Assembly (NCBI GenBank): GCA_023614405.1
Contig: CM042694.1
Location: 351,000,010 to 351,064,009, forward strand
Direction of reading: 5' to 3'
From: Avena insularis
Lineage: Eukaryota; Streptophyta; Magnoliopsida; Poales; Poaceae
DNA: 64,000 nucleotides
The notes under the pieces are model-generated. The model was given only the letters and a program-made list of their open reading frames with translations. It ran no database searches and had not been told where the DNA came from. The translations under genes were made by a program, and so were the position numbers. Below are positions 32,926 to 45,400 of the stretch, piece after piece (position 1 is the first letter of the stretch; each line of letters starts with the position of its first letter).

Positions 32926-34744
32926 TTGCTGCTCCCACCTGATCATCCATTCCAAAAGCTGGGTCCACTGCATTTTTACAAAGTCTAGCAATGTGCCCTA
33001 GGATCCCACAACATTTGCACTTATGTTGTTGAGGTGGTGCACCACCCTCTACACTAGCTCTGATCCTAGTCTTCCTTCCCCTACCTACCGGTCTAGTAAA
33101 CACTAGAGTGTATAGCTTGAAGCCTGGATCGACTACCATCCATTGGTCTTTTCCCAACAAGGCAGGAACATTCTGAGCATATGCTTCCCTAAATTTGGCA
33201 GCGGAGGAATACTCTGACACGTACTAATCAACTTCACCCTCTTCACCTCCTAGAACACCCATGAAAAACAATGCATGTGTGCAGGGTTTTCCACGGAGCT
33301 GCCATTGCCCGCATTGCCTTCTTGTATGTTATCAACCATAAAACACATGCTATCAACCAAACTCACCGGATACCTCCATTTCCTATATTTGTTGTCAGTG
33401 TATGTTACATCGACCTTCATTCATCTTCTAATGCATTTCATCTTCAATTGTTTTGCCCTGGCATGCAAAGCCTTAATCAAATATGTGAGGATGAGATGAT
33501 CAACATATCTTGTTGATGCTATTATTTGACGCAAATCGATATTTATCATGATCATATGCCTAATTTTATCAAATATTTGTCACAGCATAAGCCCTTTCAA
33601 TGACTTGACCTTTGCATTGAAACTCTCTACAAGGTTACTTGTTACATAGTCTACCTTGCAAATTTCATTGAATTGGCTTCTTGACCACACCATTCCATGA
33701 TGTGCATCCAAGTACTCTTTCACCCCAGGTTTTTGTTTATACAACACTTCCAAATGATAAAGATGCTTCCTCAAACTACATGTGTATGAAGCTGGCCATA
33801 GGTTGTCAGTATAAACTTTACCCTTGAATTTCTTTGTAAAATTCTACACTAAGTGCCGCATACACTCCCTATGCTCCACTCTAGGGAATAATGCTTCTAC
33901 TGCTTTCTCCAAACCTTAGCAAGCGTCCGTGTGGATACTAAGTCCTGGTGGATGACATATAAGGTCGCGCAAATTCTGCAGAAACCAAGTCCAACTTTCC
34001 TCTTACTCAATCCCCAAAACTACATAAGCAACAAGGAACATCCAATTGTGTCCATCATCTATAGTAGAAGCTACTAGCTGTCCTTTTAAATTTGCCATGA
34101 AGAGTTATTACATCCATGGCCAAATAAGGCCTACAACCATCTAGAAACCCTTGCTAGCAAGCTTTGAAACAAACAAAATCCCTTCTAAAGCATTCCTTCT
34201 CCATTGTCTTCCCTGTTATTTGTACTAAATTGTATGCTTGTCTATCTCTACAACACTACCTGGGATAGCCATCTCCACTTCAACTTTGAAGCTGTAAAGC
34301 AACTTAAAGCTTTCATTCCATGGACCATTGATCATGTAAAGATCCATTTCATTTGCATAGAACATCCTCATGTAAGGTATTGTAATATTAAACTTTTCAA
34401 TAACATTTTTTATGAGTGTTGTTGCACTAAGTGATGGTTTTTCTCTCAGCCAATCCATGATTGCATCTACCAACCAACTAGTCTTTGCTAGATTTGTTTT
34501 GTCCTTTGGTTGTCCCGCTTGAGGTGGACAAGTATGGTCATATGGGTTCCTTTTTGTCTGAAACATAATGAAAATGTGAGGTACAGTTAACAAACTTTAC
34601 ACAATGATCTACAATACACAACTAGTTGTAATACCTGAACCAATATGCTCCTGAGCATAATGAATGCATGCATCCTCCACCTACACCTATTGTATGGGCA
34701 CTTCACTATGAACCTTGTTGGCTCACTCTTAATAACATCATAAT

Positions 34745-37200
34745 TTAAAGGGCATGTATGCCACCATGTGTGGTTTTGGTAATTAATGACAATCTCTATG
34801 GACTAATGTGCGAATTGAGTTTCACTTGTAGGTTTGTCATTAGCATCGCTTGGACCATGTGTTGGTCTCAAGGTTGAAAAAGTAGAAGCAATTTCCAAGG
34901 GCTTTGTGCCTATTGGAATCAAGTAGTAGAAGAAGAAGATGAAGTATGTCTTGGAGAAGAAGAAGAATATGATGATGATGATGATGGAGTTCCTCGTGGC
35001 TATCTTCAAGACATCATCAAGAATTGAAGTGCAAGCTGGAGATGTGTCATCTATAGAAGATCTCATACTTGAAGCTTGCCATCCTCGGCAATCATGGAAT
35101 GATGAATTCAAGTTTGAAGAAGAGGCTTCCGCATGGATTATGGGGGAGCATTTCTCAAGTATTCATCAAGCAAGAGCAAGCAAGTGCAATCAAGAAAGGT
35201 GTTCCATCTTGAGGGTGACAAGATCGTCTACATCAAGCTCAACTGGGATGCTCAAGGCAAAGGTATGATCTTGATAGGGTTTCTATTTTACCGGTCTCTT
35301 GTAGTGTTGGGAGACCGTGTTTAGGATAGATAGCTATATTATCAAGAGGGGCTCTCGAGTGAGTAGTTCAATCACATCTTTCGGAGAGAGCTCAAGCCTT
35401 TGCATACATAGCATCATATTTCTTGGTGGATTGTTTGGTTCTTGTCCATGTGAGGTTCTAGAGCTTGTGGTTATCATCATAACAAGCTCTAGTTCATCAA
35501 AAATGGATTTCCTTTGAATATCTTATTGCGTTTTTGATCTTGCGGGTTTTTCCAGCTCCACACCTTGGGAGATATCTCACATATAGATTCATGGTATTTT
35601 CTCCCTTGGTGATAACCAATCACGTCGTTATCTTTTCAACAAAATTGGCTTCATCTTGTTCGGAGTTCGGATTCAAAAGTTTGGGAAGTTTTGGTTCTGG
35701 AGTTTGGTCTTGACCGGAAGTTCTGGCCGTCCACCGGTAGTACCGCTAGGGCATTTGCCTCCGGTAGTACCGGTGTTAATTCCGTCCCAACTTCCGGTAA
35801 CCCCAATTTCACTTCAGTATGCTCTCTATTTTGGTCGCGTATATTTGTCGGAACTTCGACCGGAATTTCCAGCGGTAGTTCTAGCCCGATTATTTATATT
35901 TCCACGTCGCCGTTTTCTGACCGTTGGCTGAGTGCCAGCAATAGTTCTGCCCGCCCGACGGTAGTACTAGCCAGGATCGTTTTTGTGTTCGCTCGCATCG
36001 TTGTTTTGGAGCGTTGGCTGGGTGCCACCGGTAGTATCGGCCACCCACCGGTACTACTGACCGTGCGTGATTCTGTGAGTAACAGGCAGATCGGGGAGCC
36101 CTTTAAAAGGAGCTCCCCTTCCCCTTCTTGGGGTTAGCTCTTTTGGACAGTTTTTCACTCTCTCTCTCCTCCATTATTGACCTTGAAGAGCTTGCCCTCT
36201 CCTCTCCCCCCTCCTATGATTCTTGCATCCTTTTGAGGGATTTGAGAGAGGATATCTAGATCTACAACCCCACCAAACCAAATCCCTTCTTTGTGAAGGA
36301 ATCCTTGGGATCTAGATCTTGGAGAGTTTTGTGTTCTCCTCTTGTGTTCTTCCTCTCTTATTCCTCCAATAGCTTTTGTAGCTTTGGTGGAATTTGAGAG
36401 AGAAGGACTTGCCTCTTGCATTTGGTGCATAGGTTTGAGTTCTCCTCGGAGATTCGGCGAGTTCAAGCTTATTGCTCTTGGGTTCTTGGAACCCTAGACG
36501 ATTGTGATGTGGAGTTGTGATGTGTTCTTGAGGGCTCCAATTGAGTTGTGGAGACTCCCCAGGCTTGTTGGCCTTTTGTGGCATTGTGGAGCCTTTGTGG
36601 TGTTTCTTGGGAGTCCTCCAATTGAGTTGTGGAGTTTTCCCCAAGCCATGTACGGGTTCGGTGACCGCCCTCAAGTGTCCCATAGTGGAACGTGGGTAGG
36701 CCTTTGTGGCGAGCTCACGGGAGAATAGGGTGAGCTTTTTGTGGCGTCGGTGAGTTGCGTGCCTTCGCATCTTGGGGTGAGGCCTTGTGTGGCGTTGGGT
36801 GAGCATCGAGCCACCACACCTCGAGGTGGGCCATTTATGGCGTTCGAAGTACATTGCGCCACCGCACCTCTCCAACAGAGACGTAGCTTATTTGGAAGTG
36901 AACTTCGGGAAATAAATTATCGTCTCCGCGTCCATCGGTTATCTCTCAACCGAGCCCTTTACTTGTGCAATTTACATTGTGATCTCCATTGTGCTTGAAG
37001 TATTATATCTTGCTATCACCTTGTTGCTTGTCTTGCTCAGTATAGGTTGTTGGTGCACTTAGTTGAACCTAGTTGATATACGTTTTGGCTTGATAAATTA
37101 AATGTTAAGTTTTATTCCGCATTTGTTTGAGCCTAAACCGTAATATTTTTAAAAATTCCTATTCACCCCCCCCCTCTAGGTGACGTATTTTTCCCTTTCA
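34745..37200 (+). mobile_element. Solo LTR, 2.46 kb
   Basis: Ends TTAAAGGG (34745, canonical TG mutated to TT) and CCCTTTCA (37200) are inverted copies, flanked by the perfect TSD ATAAT (34740-34744 and 37201-37205). The sequence just inside the right end, ATTCACCCCCCCCCTCTAGG, resembles LTR 3' ends I know from grass long-LTR families. There are no internal domain, primer site or coding motifs, so it is a solo LTR left by LTR-LTR recombination. The centre (35700-36060) has degenerate CCGGTAGTACCGG-like repeats, and a GAAGAAGAAGATG/ATG microsatellite lies at 34927-34990. It splits the transposase gene. Confidence 0.85.
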
Positions 37201-38439
37201 ATAATCACTCTTCATGAGAATGCAGGATGTAGTAAGTGCATTACGGCAATCCTGCATCGTTTCAAATACGGTGCCTTCTTAAAGCTAAGGATCGTCCCTG
37301 TCCCACTCAATCGTTGGCAAGTCATCACCATCGTACTCGGCTAAAATGAGGTTGTCATTGTCCTCCGTGTTCCCTTCATCATCAGTGTCATTAAACCTGG
37401 CACCGTGGATCATTCCTCCATGCATTGATCCTCTAGTGCCTGCTTACTGAATCTATCTACCAATTCAGGAAACATTAACTCATCCTCGTCATCTAGAGGA
37501 GGCGCTGCATTGTCAGGCTCTGCTTCGTCCTCCACATCGGCCGCACGAATGATCTGGCTTACACTCGAAAGTGGGAGCAGATGGTACTGATGTGGACCTA
37601 CAAGGAGCACGGGGGCACACACTATTAGCATAGACAATAGAGACACATGATGCCCGACCACCTGATGATGCCTGGCCACCAGATGATGCTTTAACTCTCT
37701 TTCCCTTGAGCATAACTTTAGGTTGCACATGGATACGGATTTTACCGAAATGGTCAGCAACATTCAAATAGAAAAGCATTACCAGATCAGTTTCACAAGT
37801 TAGTGGGAGCAATATTTGCTCGCTAATGTTGAAATATTGCAAATCAACTGAATCGCTAGAGCTCCAGGGGAATTTAGAATAGAATTTTTCTTTCAAATCT
37901 CTGAGATTTATGGAGGTTGCAATCACCACTGGGAAGTAAAATCTAGAAAGATATTGTTCACAACCACAAATTACGCTTGTATCCAGTTTAACCGCCAGCC
38001 AAAATATTAGCGTTGGATCAATCATATTCAAAAGCAAGGCAGTTAGTTGAGCACCAGCGATTCGTGCTCAAATACAACCTATAATTAATCCACAAAGGGA
38101 AATGATGCTTACCCAGATGGAATCCATGGGTTAGATCCCTCCGATTCCACCTAATCTTCTCCATGGTTGATGGGCAAGAGCGGTACACCAGTTGGCGTTG
38201 CATACCGTGCTACGAAAGGGGTAGATCTAGAAGAGGCGGGGAAGAGCCGGAGGCGGAGTGGGCTCCATGTCCTAGGGAGGGGGTGGCTCGGGGGCTGAGG
38301 GCGACATAAGGTAGGAGGGCACGGCGGCGAGGAAGCGGAGGGGCGGTGTGGGAGCTATTTCAAGCTTAGGGGAAGCGAATGATTTAGATGAGCGAGAGAT
38401 GGCCGGTCCGACGTGTCTCCATGCGGCTCCACCCTTCAC

Positions 38440-38709
38440 CACGTATGCAGGACCCCTCCCAACTCGGCCCCATCCGTCAACATGTAACGGTCGAGGCCAT
38501 GACGGTCGAGGCCACGTAACGCTCAATGCAGGACCGATCTCAACGCGGCCTCACCCGTTAGCATGTAATGGTCGAGGCCACGTAACGCTCAATGCAGGAC
38601 CGATCTCAACGCGGCCTCACCCGTCAGCATGTAATGGTCGAGGCCACGTAACGCTCAATGCGGGACCCATCCTAACGTGGCGCCACTCGTCAGCATGTAA
38701 CGGTCAAGG
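38440..38709. repeat. 66-bp subterminal tandem repeats of the MULE
   Basis: About four units. GTAACGCTCAATGC recurs at 38516, 38582 and 38648 (period 66), alternating with GTCAGCATGTAA. It merges into the right TIR. Subterminal repeats in MULEs are thought to bind transposase; here that is inference. Confidence 0.88.
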
Positions 38710-38848
38710 CCTTTCACCTGACTGCAACCCTCCGTCCGAGCGTCTGTGGTGGTTTGAAAACAAAGGGAGGGTAAAAGTGAGAAAAATTTAAATGCCCGGA
38801 AAAAACTGAGTTCAACTAACGAATCAAGGGCACGAAAATAGAAATCCC
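38680..38848 (-). repeat. Right terminal inverted repeat of the large MULE
   Basis: The complement of this segment begins GGGATTTCTATTTTCGTGCC and matches the left TIR in ordered blocks, ending at 38848 next to TSD TAGATAAAA. Confidence 0.85.
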
Positions 38849-38857
38849 TAGATAAAA

Positions 38858-41352
38858 AATGTGAACACAAAACCTAAAAGTCAAAACAACTACAACAAGT
38901 GATAAAAGCGGTATTAAACTATAAAACTATAAAACGACGACACAAGTTTGCAAACCCTAACCATGGTTTGAACATAGTCAAAACACATTAAAAATCATGG
39001 ATTACCCTCACCGAATACCTCTAAACTATAAACCATAAATATTTATTTGTAAGAAGCCTTGGAGTTACTAAAGTATTTATCCATCAAGCTATATCTTCAT
39101 AGGTGACCCTTCCACATTGCATGTTGCAGAGGCCTCGACTGCAAGTTAATTATTGGAATCCATATTAGCAAGACCAAAGAGCGTCATATGTCTGGTACAC
39201 GTCTTACAGATGACATGCTCGTGTGAAACATGCAGTAATTTTTTTGTGCCGAGGGTGTGCTTATTGGTACCTGTTTTCCACAATATTGACTGATTCTTCT
39301 ACACGAGTTCAAAGTTAATATATTACTCTTTCCAGAGCTCGTTGCAACTTCCATCAATTTTATGTTGCTAAAATTGTAGTCACGAGTTAGCAATGTTTGG
39401 TTTGAATTGTGTCCCAAATAAACTTATCTCATGTGTGATAGTTGGTTAGCATTAACATCTAAACATAAGAGCTAATGTTTTGCCATTGATCTCTGGCGGC
39501 TATAATATGGACCTTGTGGAATGCTCACAACAATCTGTGCTTCAGGGCATATTTCCTTCTAATAACGAGGTTGACTTGGCTTAGGCAGTGTTGTGGATGA
39601 TCATCAATAATATGACAAGATCGGATATTTACATAACTATTTGCAGTCATCCGGTAACCCATCTATACATGACAACACTTTTTTATGTGTGCATATGTTG
39701 TCTCCCTAGATTATATGAGTAGATACTAAGGTCAAGTAGTGCAAACACGACTTATATGCATAAATATTAGGGACAACATATTTGTTCTTATAGATTCACA
39801 TTCAACTTTATGACATTTCTAACGTTGTTGGCTTAGGGGAAATGCTTTCTCCATTGTAAGTAGTTCTCTTTGGTTTGGTCGTGCTGCTCTAAATTTTCAG
39901 ATATGGTGAGAGGTTACTTTTTTTGGATCTTTGGCGCCTAGAAGAAATACTAGCGCAGATTCAAGATCAAAAGGGAAAGAAGTGAGTAGGTTGATGCATC
40001 AGAAGCTCTACCGAGCCATTATACAGACAAAAAAGATTGAAAGTAAGTGGTGTGTTTTCACTTGAGCCATTATACAGACAAATGAAAATTTGATATTTTG
40101 GCTATTATAATAGGTTCTAAATAGTCTCTTGGAAAGAGCATCTACTACTATACTAGAAAAACAACGGTCTAGACACGGTTAGTGCAGAAGGACATGCATA
40201 TTAACTTTACCTGGAATTTTCTAGCTTCACACTATGAAAATCTTAATGTGAAAAATCTGCACAATGCCTTTTTGATACCATGTACACCAATACAAATGTG
40301 TTTATGATTTAAATATCTATGCATAATTAACTGCGTGAATGGGATTAGGCAAGTAAAGATGCATAATTAATCTTGAAAAAATCGACCTATGTGGGAATGG
40401 GATGAGGCAAGTAAAGAGCAAGATATGCATTTATCGTGTTAAACTAAATTCGTTTCATGTTGATGCTGCCAATAAGGTAATTGTATTACTGAATGTGTTC
40501 CTTCTTTCGTGATAGAGTAAGGATATTAGGCTTATTCTACATGATTATGTGCTTGGAAGTTTGAGTTCTTATGTGCATTACCTAGCTATTATTGTATACC
40601 GCTTTCTGATTTTAAATGCACTTCTAATGAACTGGTTGGATATGAATGCCTATTTGTGGTAACAGGTTTCTGGAGTCCTCCTAGAATTTGTGAATTTTTT
40701 AAACGGAATAGCTTTGAGTGAAACTAGAGGTACCTACAACAATATGTTACATACAAGAGATTTTGAACAGACTAAAACCTAGGGACTGAAACGGGAGTAA
40801 TAGATCAATTTATTTTTGTGGGTACTTTTTTGGTACCAAGATGTAATGAAACAGCCGGGAAAATATCATTAGTGCACTGTGTAAAATGTTAGATGCTTAG
40901 ACCGAAACAGTAAGAAAATGGTCTTTAGCAATGCTTTGCACCTTATAAGGAAAGATTAGTATTGTTCGAGATCATGATAAATCTATTCCTTACTTTTAAC
41001 ATGCATACATGAGAGATGAGTTTGCAGCTTTGCTCCTAAATCTATTTAAAGTTCCTAAATCTATTTGCTAATCAAATGGCTATCTATTTCACTTTTAGTT
41101 TGCTGGGGATATATTGGTGGACTCAATTTCAGTTTTGAAAATAATGTATTAAATTAATATTATTGGAAATAATTAGACCATGGTGTAAATATATCTAATA
41201 AAGAAAACTAATGGGTCAGTGTTTGTTGTCTGGTATATGAGGCAGAAGAGAGGCATGAACTAGATGTTGTAGTTCTCCATAACATGACAACAACTCTGAA
41301 TATGATGTTCATAACTTCTCTAATAAATTTTGATATATTTTTGTTTTCTGTG
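38858..41352. other. AT-rich intergenic sequence, nothing recognised
   Basis: About 2.5 kb with no frame over 80 codons carrying a known motif, no terminal repeats and no tandem structure seen. A short frame at 39901-40020 precedes the BED fragment and could be an eroded part of the same element. Confidence 0.4.
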
Positions 41353-41482
41353 AAGCGTAATACATCGAGCAGAGTTCAAGTTTCCTTGCAGACGAATCAC
41401 GGCCAGCCCTTGATGGTGACGAGAACTAGGGATTTCCGCAGTGAACTAGGACACCAACAAAGACAGTAGATCTGCCATGAGA
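41353..41482. repeat. Direct repeat, copy 1
   Basis: About 130 bp, partner at 41981-42110 (offset 628). Shared words include CATCGAGCAGAG, GACGAATCACGGCCA and CCCTTGATGGTGACGAGAAC. Confidence 0.88.
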
Positions 41483-41499
41483 AACTAGATAAAGGAGAA

Positions 41500-41598
41500 T
41501 GGAAAGCTGAGTGCAAGTATTGTCACAAAACATTTACCATGAAGTCTAGAGCTGGAACAACTCACTTGCGTTTACATTTGGAATCTGGTTGGCTACTA
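41500..41598 (+). pseudogene. BED zinc-finger fragment (hAT-type)
   Basis: The plus-strand frame reads WKAECKYCHKTFTMKSRAGT then THLRLHLESG. This matches the BED finger pattern (W, C-x2-C, spacer with a GT, H-x-x-x-H) found in hAT transposases and in host genes derived from them. The frame upstream has a stop (TAG at 41468-41470 or close) and no RNase H-like transposase domain or hAT dimerisation region follows. It is therefore an isolated domain relic of about 33 residues. It lies between two copies of a 130-bp direct repeat. Confidence 0.7.
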
Positions 41599-41699
41599 TT
41601 TTGTCAAGTGTGTCATGATTCCTGAACTATGTTAAGTTGTGGTTTGTGTTATTGAGTTGGAGATAATTAAATTTTTATGTCAAATGTGCTATCAACGAA

Positions 41700-41885
41700 T
41701 GCAAAATTATGAAGTAGGGCATGTACTATTTGATTTACCCGATGGGTACCCGCCAGGTATATGTATGTGTATAGTTTTATACCGTGGGTACGGGTATGGA
41801 TAAAGTTTTGTACCCATGAGTTATATGGGTATGAGTATAGTATTGCTCTACCTGACCCATACCCTACCCATTGCTATCCTTAATC
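41700..41885. repeat. Degenerate GGGTA/TACCC-rich stretch
   Basis: Words such as GGGTACCCG, GGGTACGGGTATGG and ACCCATACCC recur irregularly on both strands over about 180 bp. The stretch has no unit of fixed period. Confidence 0.6.
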
Positions 41886-41980
41886 TCGCAGCAAAATGGA
41901 ATAGAACCGACGCCTGACGGTATGGCGACACTCATTACCTCCCCTAAAATGAACTAGGTCAGAGGTTGCCCCTGCCTAGA

Positions 41981-42110
41981 AAGCGTGATACATCGAGCAG
42001 AGCTTAAGTTTCCTTGGAGACGAATCACGGCCATCCCTTGATGGTGACGAGAACTGGGGATTTCCTCGACGAACTAGGACCCCAACAAAGACACTAGATC
42101 TTCCATAGGA
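41981..42110. repeat. Direct repeat, copy 2
   Basis: Partner of 41353-41482, with several substitutions. Confidence 0.88.
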
Positions 42111-42457
42111 TAACTCTCCACCTAGATGCATGTGGAATCGGCTGGTGGGAGCAACATTTGCCGAAGAGGGTGATGAGGCAGCGCTGGATCAGGGTGGGAA
42201 ACGGGAGGGAAGATGAAGCTAGTCAGGAAACGGGCCGATATTTAAGAAATTATTCTGGACAAAAAAAGGAGTTCCTGGGGATGGGATAATGCCATAAATA
42301 GAAGACTGAACGGTTTTCGAAAATACAATAGGAATCAAGCTACATAAAAGGGAATACGAAACCGAGCAACACGACAAGGATCACCCGCAGGCGATCACCA
42401 AAGAGAAAATTCGAAGCACGTCGTGACATAGAAGAACACACAAACTCACATGACTGG
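42111..42457. other. Intergenic sequence, nothing recognised
   Basis: Left flank of long-LTR element 2. No motif seen. Confidence 0.4.
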
Positions 42458-42462
42458 CCAAG

Positions 42463-45400
42463 TGTAACACCCTCGAATTGGCCCTATGCAAGTTTTAGCG
42501 ATTCCCGCCAAACCCGCATAGAAACGATTCAAAGATGTCCACCACGCACTTGCGTGTGGGTGGAAAACAAAGTAATGTCATTACACAATAGTACATGATG
42601 GAACCCACAGAACATATATATATATACAACAACGACTCCATGAGTCAAGAATATAGATATACAGTACAAAGATCCAAATCACATTGAAATCGATACAACA
42701 TCCGAGTATGGACAAGATACAAATGGGGCTAAGAGCCCTAAAGAATAACCAATGGCGTCCATAACCCTGCCTAGGCCAAGCCGTAACCCTGCTAACGACG
42801 ACGATCTCAAACCTGCTAAAATAAAAGGGGTGTCGACAAAGGGCAAAGGAAAAAGAGAGGGATCAGTACTGAGGCCAGTACACGGCGAGTCTAGAATTCG
42901 GCGGCTCTCGCCTACATAGGTATGGTGGACTGAAGCGGTGGTGAAGCATGCACTAAACAACCTATAGAGACTCGATACCACTGTCGACTATTGGAGAGAG
43001 ATAAGAAAGACCTATGCGGAACCAACCTGATACTACCAGCAAACATACCCATCCTCGTACTTCCCCCTCGAAACCAAACGAGGAAGTCCTACCGAGGAAA
43101 CTCACATGATTGGCAGTTTTATTCATTCTTTCCATGGTGGTTATTCAACTTACTAGTCATATTAGATATAAGTCAAATTATAACAATAAACTTTAGTTAT
43201 AGTTGTCTATGATCGAGAAACTGTGCTCCAAGTCGTCCATAACCGCGGACACGGCTTTTCGAAAAGATTTAACCATGCAGGGGTGCACCAAAGTTTCCAC
43301 ACGCACTTCAACCCTTTTTGCTAGATCAATTAACATACTTCCATCAGTATGTTGGCGGGGCTTCGGACACAACGCTTTCCCAGACCCAAAGCAAGTACAT
43401 GGGGGCCACCCGAAAGAGCTACCCATATGAGGTATAGCTAATCCTCCTCGTATGGACCCTGAGGTTGCGTGGACTTGTCACGGGAGCAGAGCCCATAGAC
43501 AATATATTCCCGTGATAGAGTGTCGCACCTATGCAACAGCAATAAACGCTCATCGAGCAATAGGTAATAAACATGCCATACATGGCATAAGTATAGTAAG
43601 TAACGTATAAAGCCTGAACTAGTTTGTGGCCCCCAGCACGGTACTTTGAAATCAGGTAATAAGCCGTAGGGGTGCCCAGACACCCCACATGTGGTTAGCG
43701 CGCTCAGTCTCGGAACAGGTATCAAGAACTCGGGTCATAGGTGGAGACAAGTGGGCGGTTAAAAAACAAATATTGACTATTACCCACTGGTGCCTCTACC
43801 TTATATCTAATTTCAGCATTTTAATTGACAAGTTATATTGAAAGCCATGATCATCTCAACCATTAAGCATCTGCCAACCCCCCAACAACGGTGGAACAAC
43901 ATCGACGCGAAGCAGCATCTGAGCAAGCAACTACGACTCGCAAGGCTGACTGTCTATCAAACAACAGGCAATAGGATGTGTCCAAGGCAATATAGAGGTT
44001 GCAAGGAATATAAATGGTGCACGGAAACTAAAGCATCGCAACAAAGATAGCAATAGATCAACAGGAGGAAGTAAAGACTATAAATGCAAAATAGGTAGAA
44101 AGGGGGAGAATACTTGCCTATAAAACATAGCCGAAGATACATTATCCGAAGAACATGTCGATAGTCACATCCACTCAATGGCCTAATCCGCAAAGAACCA
44201 AAGCACTAAAAGAAACACTGAATGCATTATTTAATACTACGGCAGTAGACCGGGCATGATGTATGTATGATGTATGTATGATGTATGATATGGAAAAGAT
44301 GCGATGCGACTAGGCAATATTAAGCGGAACAGGGTCTCGATAATTAATTAATAGGTTCATGTTGTTTAGATACCCCGCAATTTAAATGTTGTCTTATCAA
44401 CACAAAATATGGCATCGGTTCGCTACACAAATTTGAATGGCGCTGATATAAGACTGGAATAGCTGCATATAGTCTCCATATTTAATTATGAGGTGAATCG
44501 ACTAAATGTCCCAAAACCCTAAAAATATGTATGCAACATGAACAATTTAAATGCAACAAGTAGATGTCATTTATTATCAAAATAGGGCAAATAAGGGTCA
44601 CACATAGGGTTCCGACGATCTTGGGTTCATAGGGGTTGGGGTTCGGTCTTGGCGGGATCGGTCTTCGGACTCTGGGAAACGGGGCTCTAGGATCCGTGAG
44701 GAGATCTTGGCGTCCGGGGTCTCGGCATCTTCAGATACCGGGTCGGAGAGCTTGGTGGTCTTTGGTTCCGGGGAGGACATCTTCGCACCAATGGATCCGT
44801 GAGGTAGTTCTTGGTGTCCCATGATGAAGATCTTGTCACAGAACGGTCCTTGCCGGGGGTTCTTCGGGTCGAACGTCATCACCCTCGGGTTCTGGCTTCG
44901 AGCACCAATACCGCGATCTTGAACCGGTGCCATGTCTCTAGAGGGCACTACCATCTTCACATGCTTGACGCCACAATATAATGACCTTTCTCGCACCGGA
45001 GCCAGATTGTCATTCTACACCATTCTCGGGTGGTCTTCTTCGCTGCAGCACCATACTGCCACTCCATCTTCATGTTACCGAGAGGAGATTAGTGACACCT
45101 GAACAAAACAAAGGGTCGCTAGCTTCGACTTATTCCCATAGAGACCAAAGCACAAGCATGTTATAGACACATCAACGATAGGAGGATGTTGGGAACGCGG
45201 TCTCTGGGTCGAGGTGAGCAGGGGCACGCCTCGTGTGGCGACGTGGATGGCGAGGACGTGCTTCCTGGCTCGGGGAGGAGCGGCGATCGGTGGCAGCACC
45301 TGGGGAAGAGGAGACAGGCAGGGTGGCGAGGCATCACGACAAGGACAAGTGCGCAAGGCGCACGGAAGGCATGGGCTCGCTTGCAGGTGGTTAGGGCCGG

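Larger units (their letters stand above)
32380..38037 (-). pseudogene. MuDR-type MULE transposase, interrupted by a solo LTR
   Basis: Minus strand. The N-terminal part (38037-37410; likely start at 38025) gives MIDPTLIFWLAVKLDTSVIC and LRDLKEKFYSKFPWS, a PB1-like N-terminus common in grass MuDR transposases. The gene is then cut by the solo LTR (34745-37200). It resumes with a Cys-rich DNA-binding segment near 34700, a 77-bp intron (34634 to 34558, GT donor, TTTCAG acceptor), then PYDHTCPPQAGQ and WLREKPSLSA (34225-34593). The MULE core follows with stops: DGHNWMFLVAY, ESWTWFLQNLRDL, SIHTDAC, VEHRECMRHL, then MVWSRSQFNEICKVDYV (33580-33774). The C-terminal end (32897-33220) has a CCHC knuckle CKCCGILGHIARLC. 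The tail from 32835 down is acidic and repetitive (EEIEAM). It would excise and insert the element; stops, frameshifts and the LTR abolish it. Confidence 0.9.
7039..38848 (-). mobile_element. Mutator-like element (MULE), transposase-bearing, inflated by nested insertions
   Basis: The left TIR begins GGGATTTTTATTTTCGTGCC at 7039. The right TIR ends with the complement of GGGATTTCTATTTTCGTGCC at 38848. The two ends align with interruptions over roughly 160 bp. A perfect 9-bp target duplication TAGATAAAA lies outside both ends (7030-7038 and 38849-38857), the size expected of Mutator elements. Removing three insertions with their TSDs (7495-16618, 19231-31113, 34745-37200) leaves about 8.3 kb. 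The cargo is host-gene fragments (about 16.6-19.0 kb), a 39-bp minisatellite, a second TIR-like end at about 31480-31589, and a minus-strand MuDR-type transposase (about 32380-38037). The transposase is broken, so the copy is no longer autonomous. It could be a composite of two related MULEs. Confidence 0.85.

Noticed and set aside
35691..36137. 148-codon frame in the solo LTR
   Set aside because: Its Ser/Gly/Pro content comes from degenerate CCGGTAGTACCGG repeats. No domain.
39184..39417. 77-codon minus-strand frame
   Set aside because: Isolated and AT-rich, with no domain and no coding neighbours.
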